64,000 bases of DNA from Oxytricha trifallax (lineage: Eukaryota; Ciliophora; Spirotrichea; Sporadotrichida; Oxytrichidae), in contig ARYC01000061.1 of assembly GCA_000711775.1 (NCBI GenBank), forward strand, positions 62,001 to 126,000. The letters are read 5' to 3'. Below the pieces are notes generated by a model, which searched no databases, was not told the DNA's origin, and worked only from the letters and a program-made list of their open reading frames with translations. The translations under genes and the position numbers were made by a program. Numbering within the stretch: the first letter of the stretch is position 1; each line of letters opens with the position of its first letter. Below, piece by piece: positions 63,771 to 64,000 of this stretch.

Positions 63771-64000
63771 ATGTTAAAGAATATTTTGAAGCCACTCATA
63801 ACTCTAAACTAACCCCATCTCCTCGCAAGACACTAATTAAGCCTCCTTCGTTTAAATAGTCACTCAGTCAGCAATTAATATTCATAATTGCACCACAATA
63901 GATACTTTTCAACAATTAACAATGAGGAGAAGAAAGAGTAACCAGTTGTCTAACAAGAGAAAGTTGAGTAATAAACTCAGCCACAATCTCAAATATCATT
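63771..64000 (+). CDS. TMEM223-like protein, tandem copy 9, N-terminus only
   Basis: ATG 63771 gives MLKNILKPLITLNQPHLLAR and then RYFSTINNEEKKEQPV, a presequence with the family cleavage-type motif (R-Y-F-S-T). The window ends in the Gln-rich linker, so the membrane part is not seen. Assigned from the presequence, motif and position in the array. Confidence 0.55.

Noticed and set aside
1-64000. Tetrahymena, Paramecium or Euplotes as source
   Set aside because: Pointers other than TA inside coding sequence, an inverted scrambled segment and C4A4-ended transposon argue against Tetrahymena and Paramecium; TAA and TAG as glutamine with TGA as stop argue against Euplotes.
1-64000. CRISPR arrays, rRNA and tRNA genes
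   Set aside because: No regularly spaced repeats and no recognisable tRNA or rRNA sequence were seen.

Overview
The window looks like germline (micronuclear) DNA of a hypotrich/spirotrich ciliate of the Oxytricha-Stylonychia kind. Four observations support this. (1) TAA and TAG occur throughout clearly coding frames as glutamine, and TGA is the only stop. (2) Genes are cut by short AT-rich inserts that do not follow the GT-AG intron rule but lie between short direct repeats (pointers); deleting the insert with one repeat copy restores the frame (pointers ATTTT, ATCT, ATT and GCTTTTC are shown below). (3) One gene is scrambled: a later piece lies inverted upstream of the first piece, and a 14-base pointer links them. 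(4) A transposon end carries the 17-base C4A4 telomere-like terminus of hypotrich TBE elements. True GT-AG introns are present as well.

Layout. 1-18 kb: five tandem copies, all on the minus strand, of an unrecognised secreted-protein gene family in two subtypes. They are split by AT-rich inserts and invaded by non-autonomous inverted-repeat transposons, including a three-element nest at 443-3452. 18.6-20.8 kb: cysteine-rich type I membrane protein (minus). 21.0-24.3 kb: SRP72 of the signal recognition particle (minus). 24.9-28.6 kb: long Gln/Asn-rich coiled-coil protein (minus). 28.85-30.45 kb: the scrambled coiled-coil gene. 30.6-32.2 kb: Gln-rich protein of unknown function (minus). 32.6-39.4 kb: four-domain voltage-gated calcium-channel alpha subunit with an EEEE filter (plus). 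39.4-40.45 kb: small membrane protein (plus). 40.6-42.0 kb: MUL1/MULAN-like E3 ubiquitin ligase (plus). 42.3-64 kb: nine tandem plus-strand copies of a TMEM223-like mitochondrial inner-membrane protein gene, the last cut by the window edge. A TBE-like transposase fragment and a MITE sit between copies.

Themes. Two large tandem families occupy about 40 kb. Two of the single-copy genes have clear housekeeping roles (protein targeting; mitochondrial or peroxisomal ubiquitin ligation), and the channel is of the type that drives ciliary calcium currents in ciliates. The most informative feature is how DNA elimination and coding meet: a 3-kb transposon sits inside a coding segment exactly as an IES would, and one gene can only be read after inversion and joining. 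Segment ends are approximate unless a pointer or splice site is given. All product names come from reading the sequence, with no database search.
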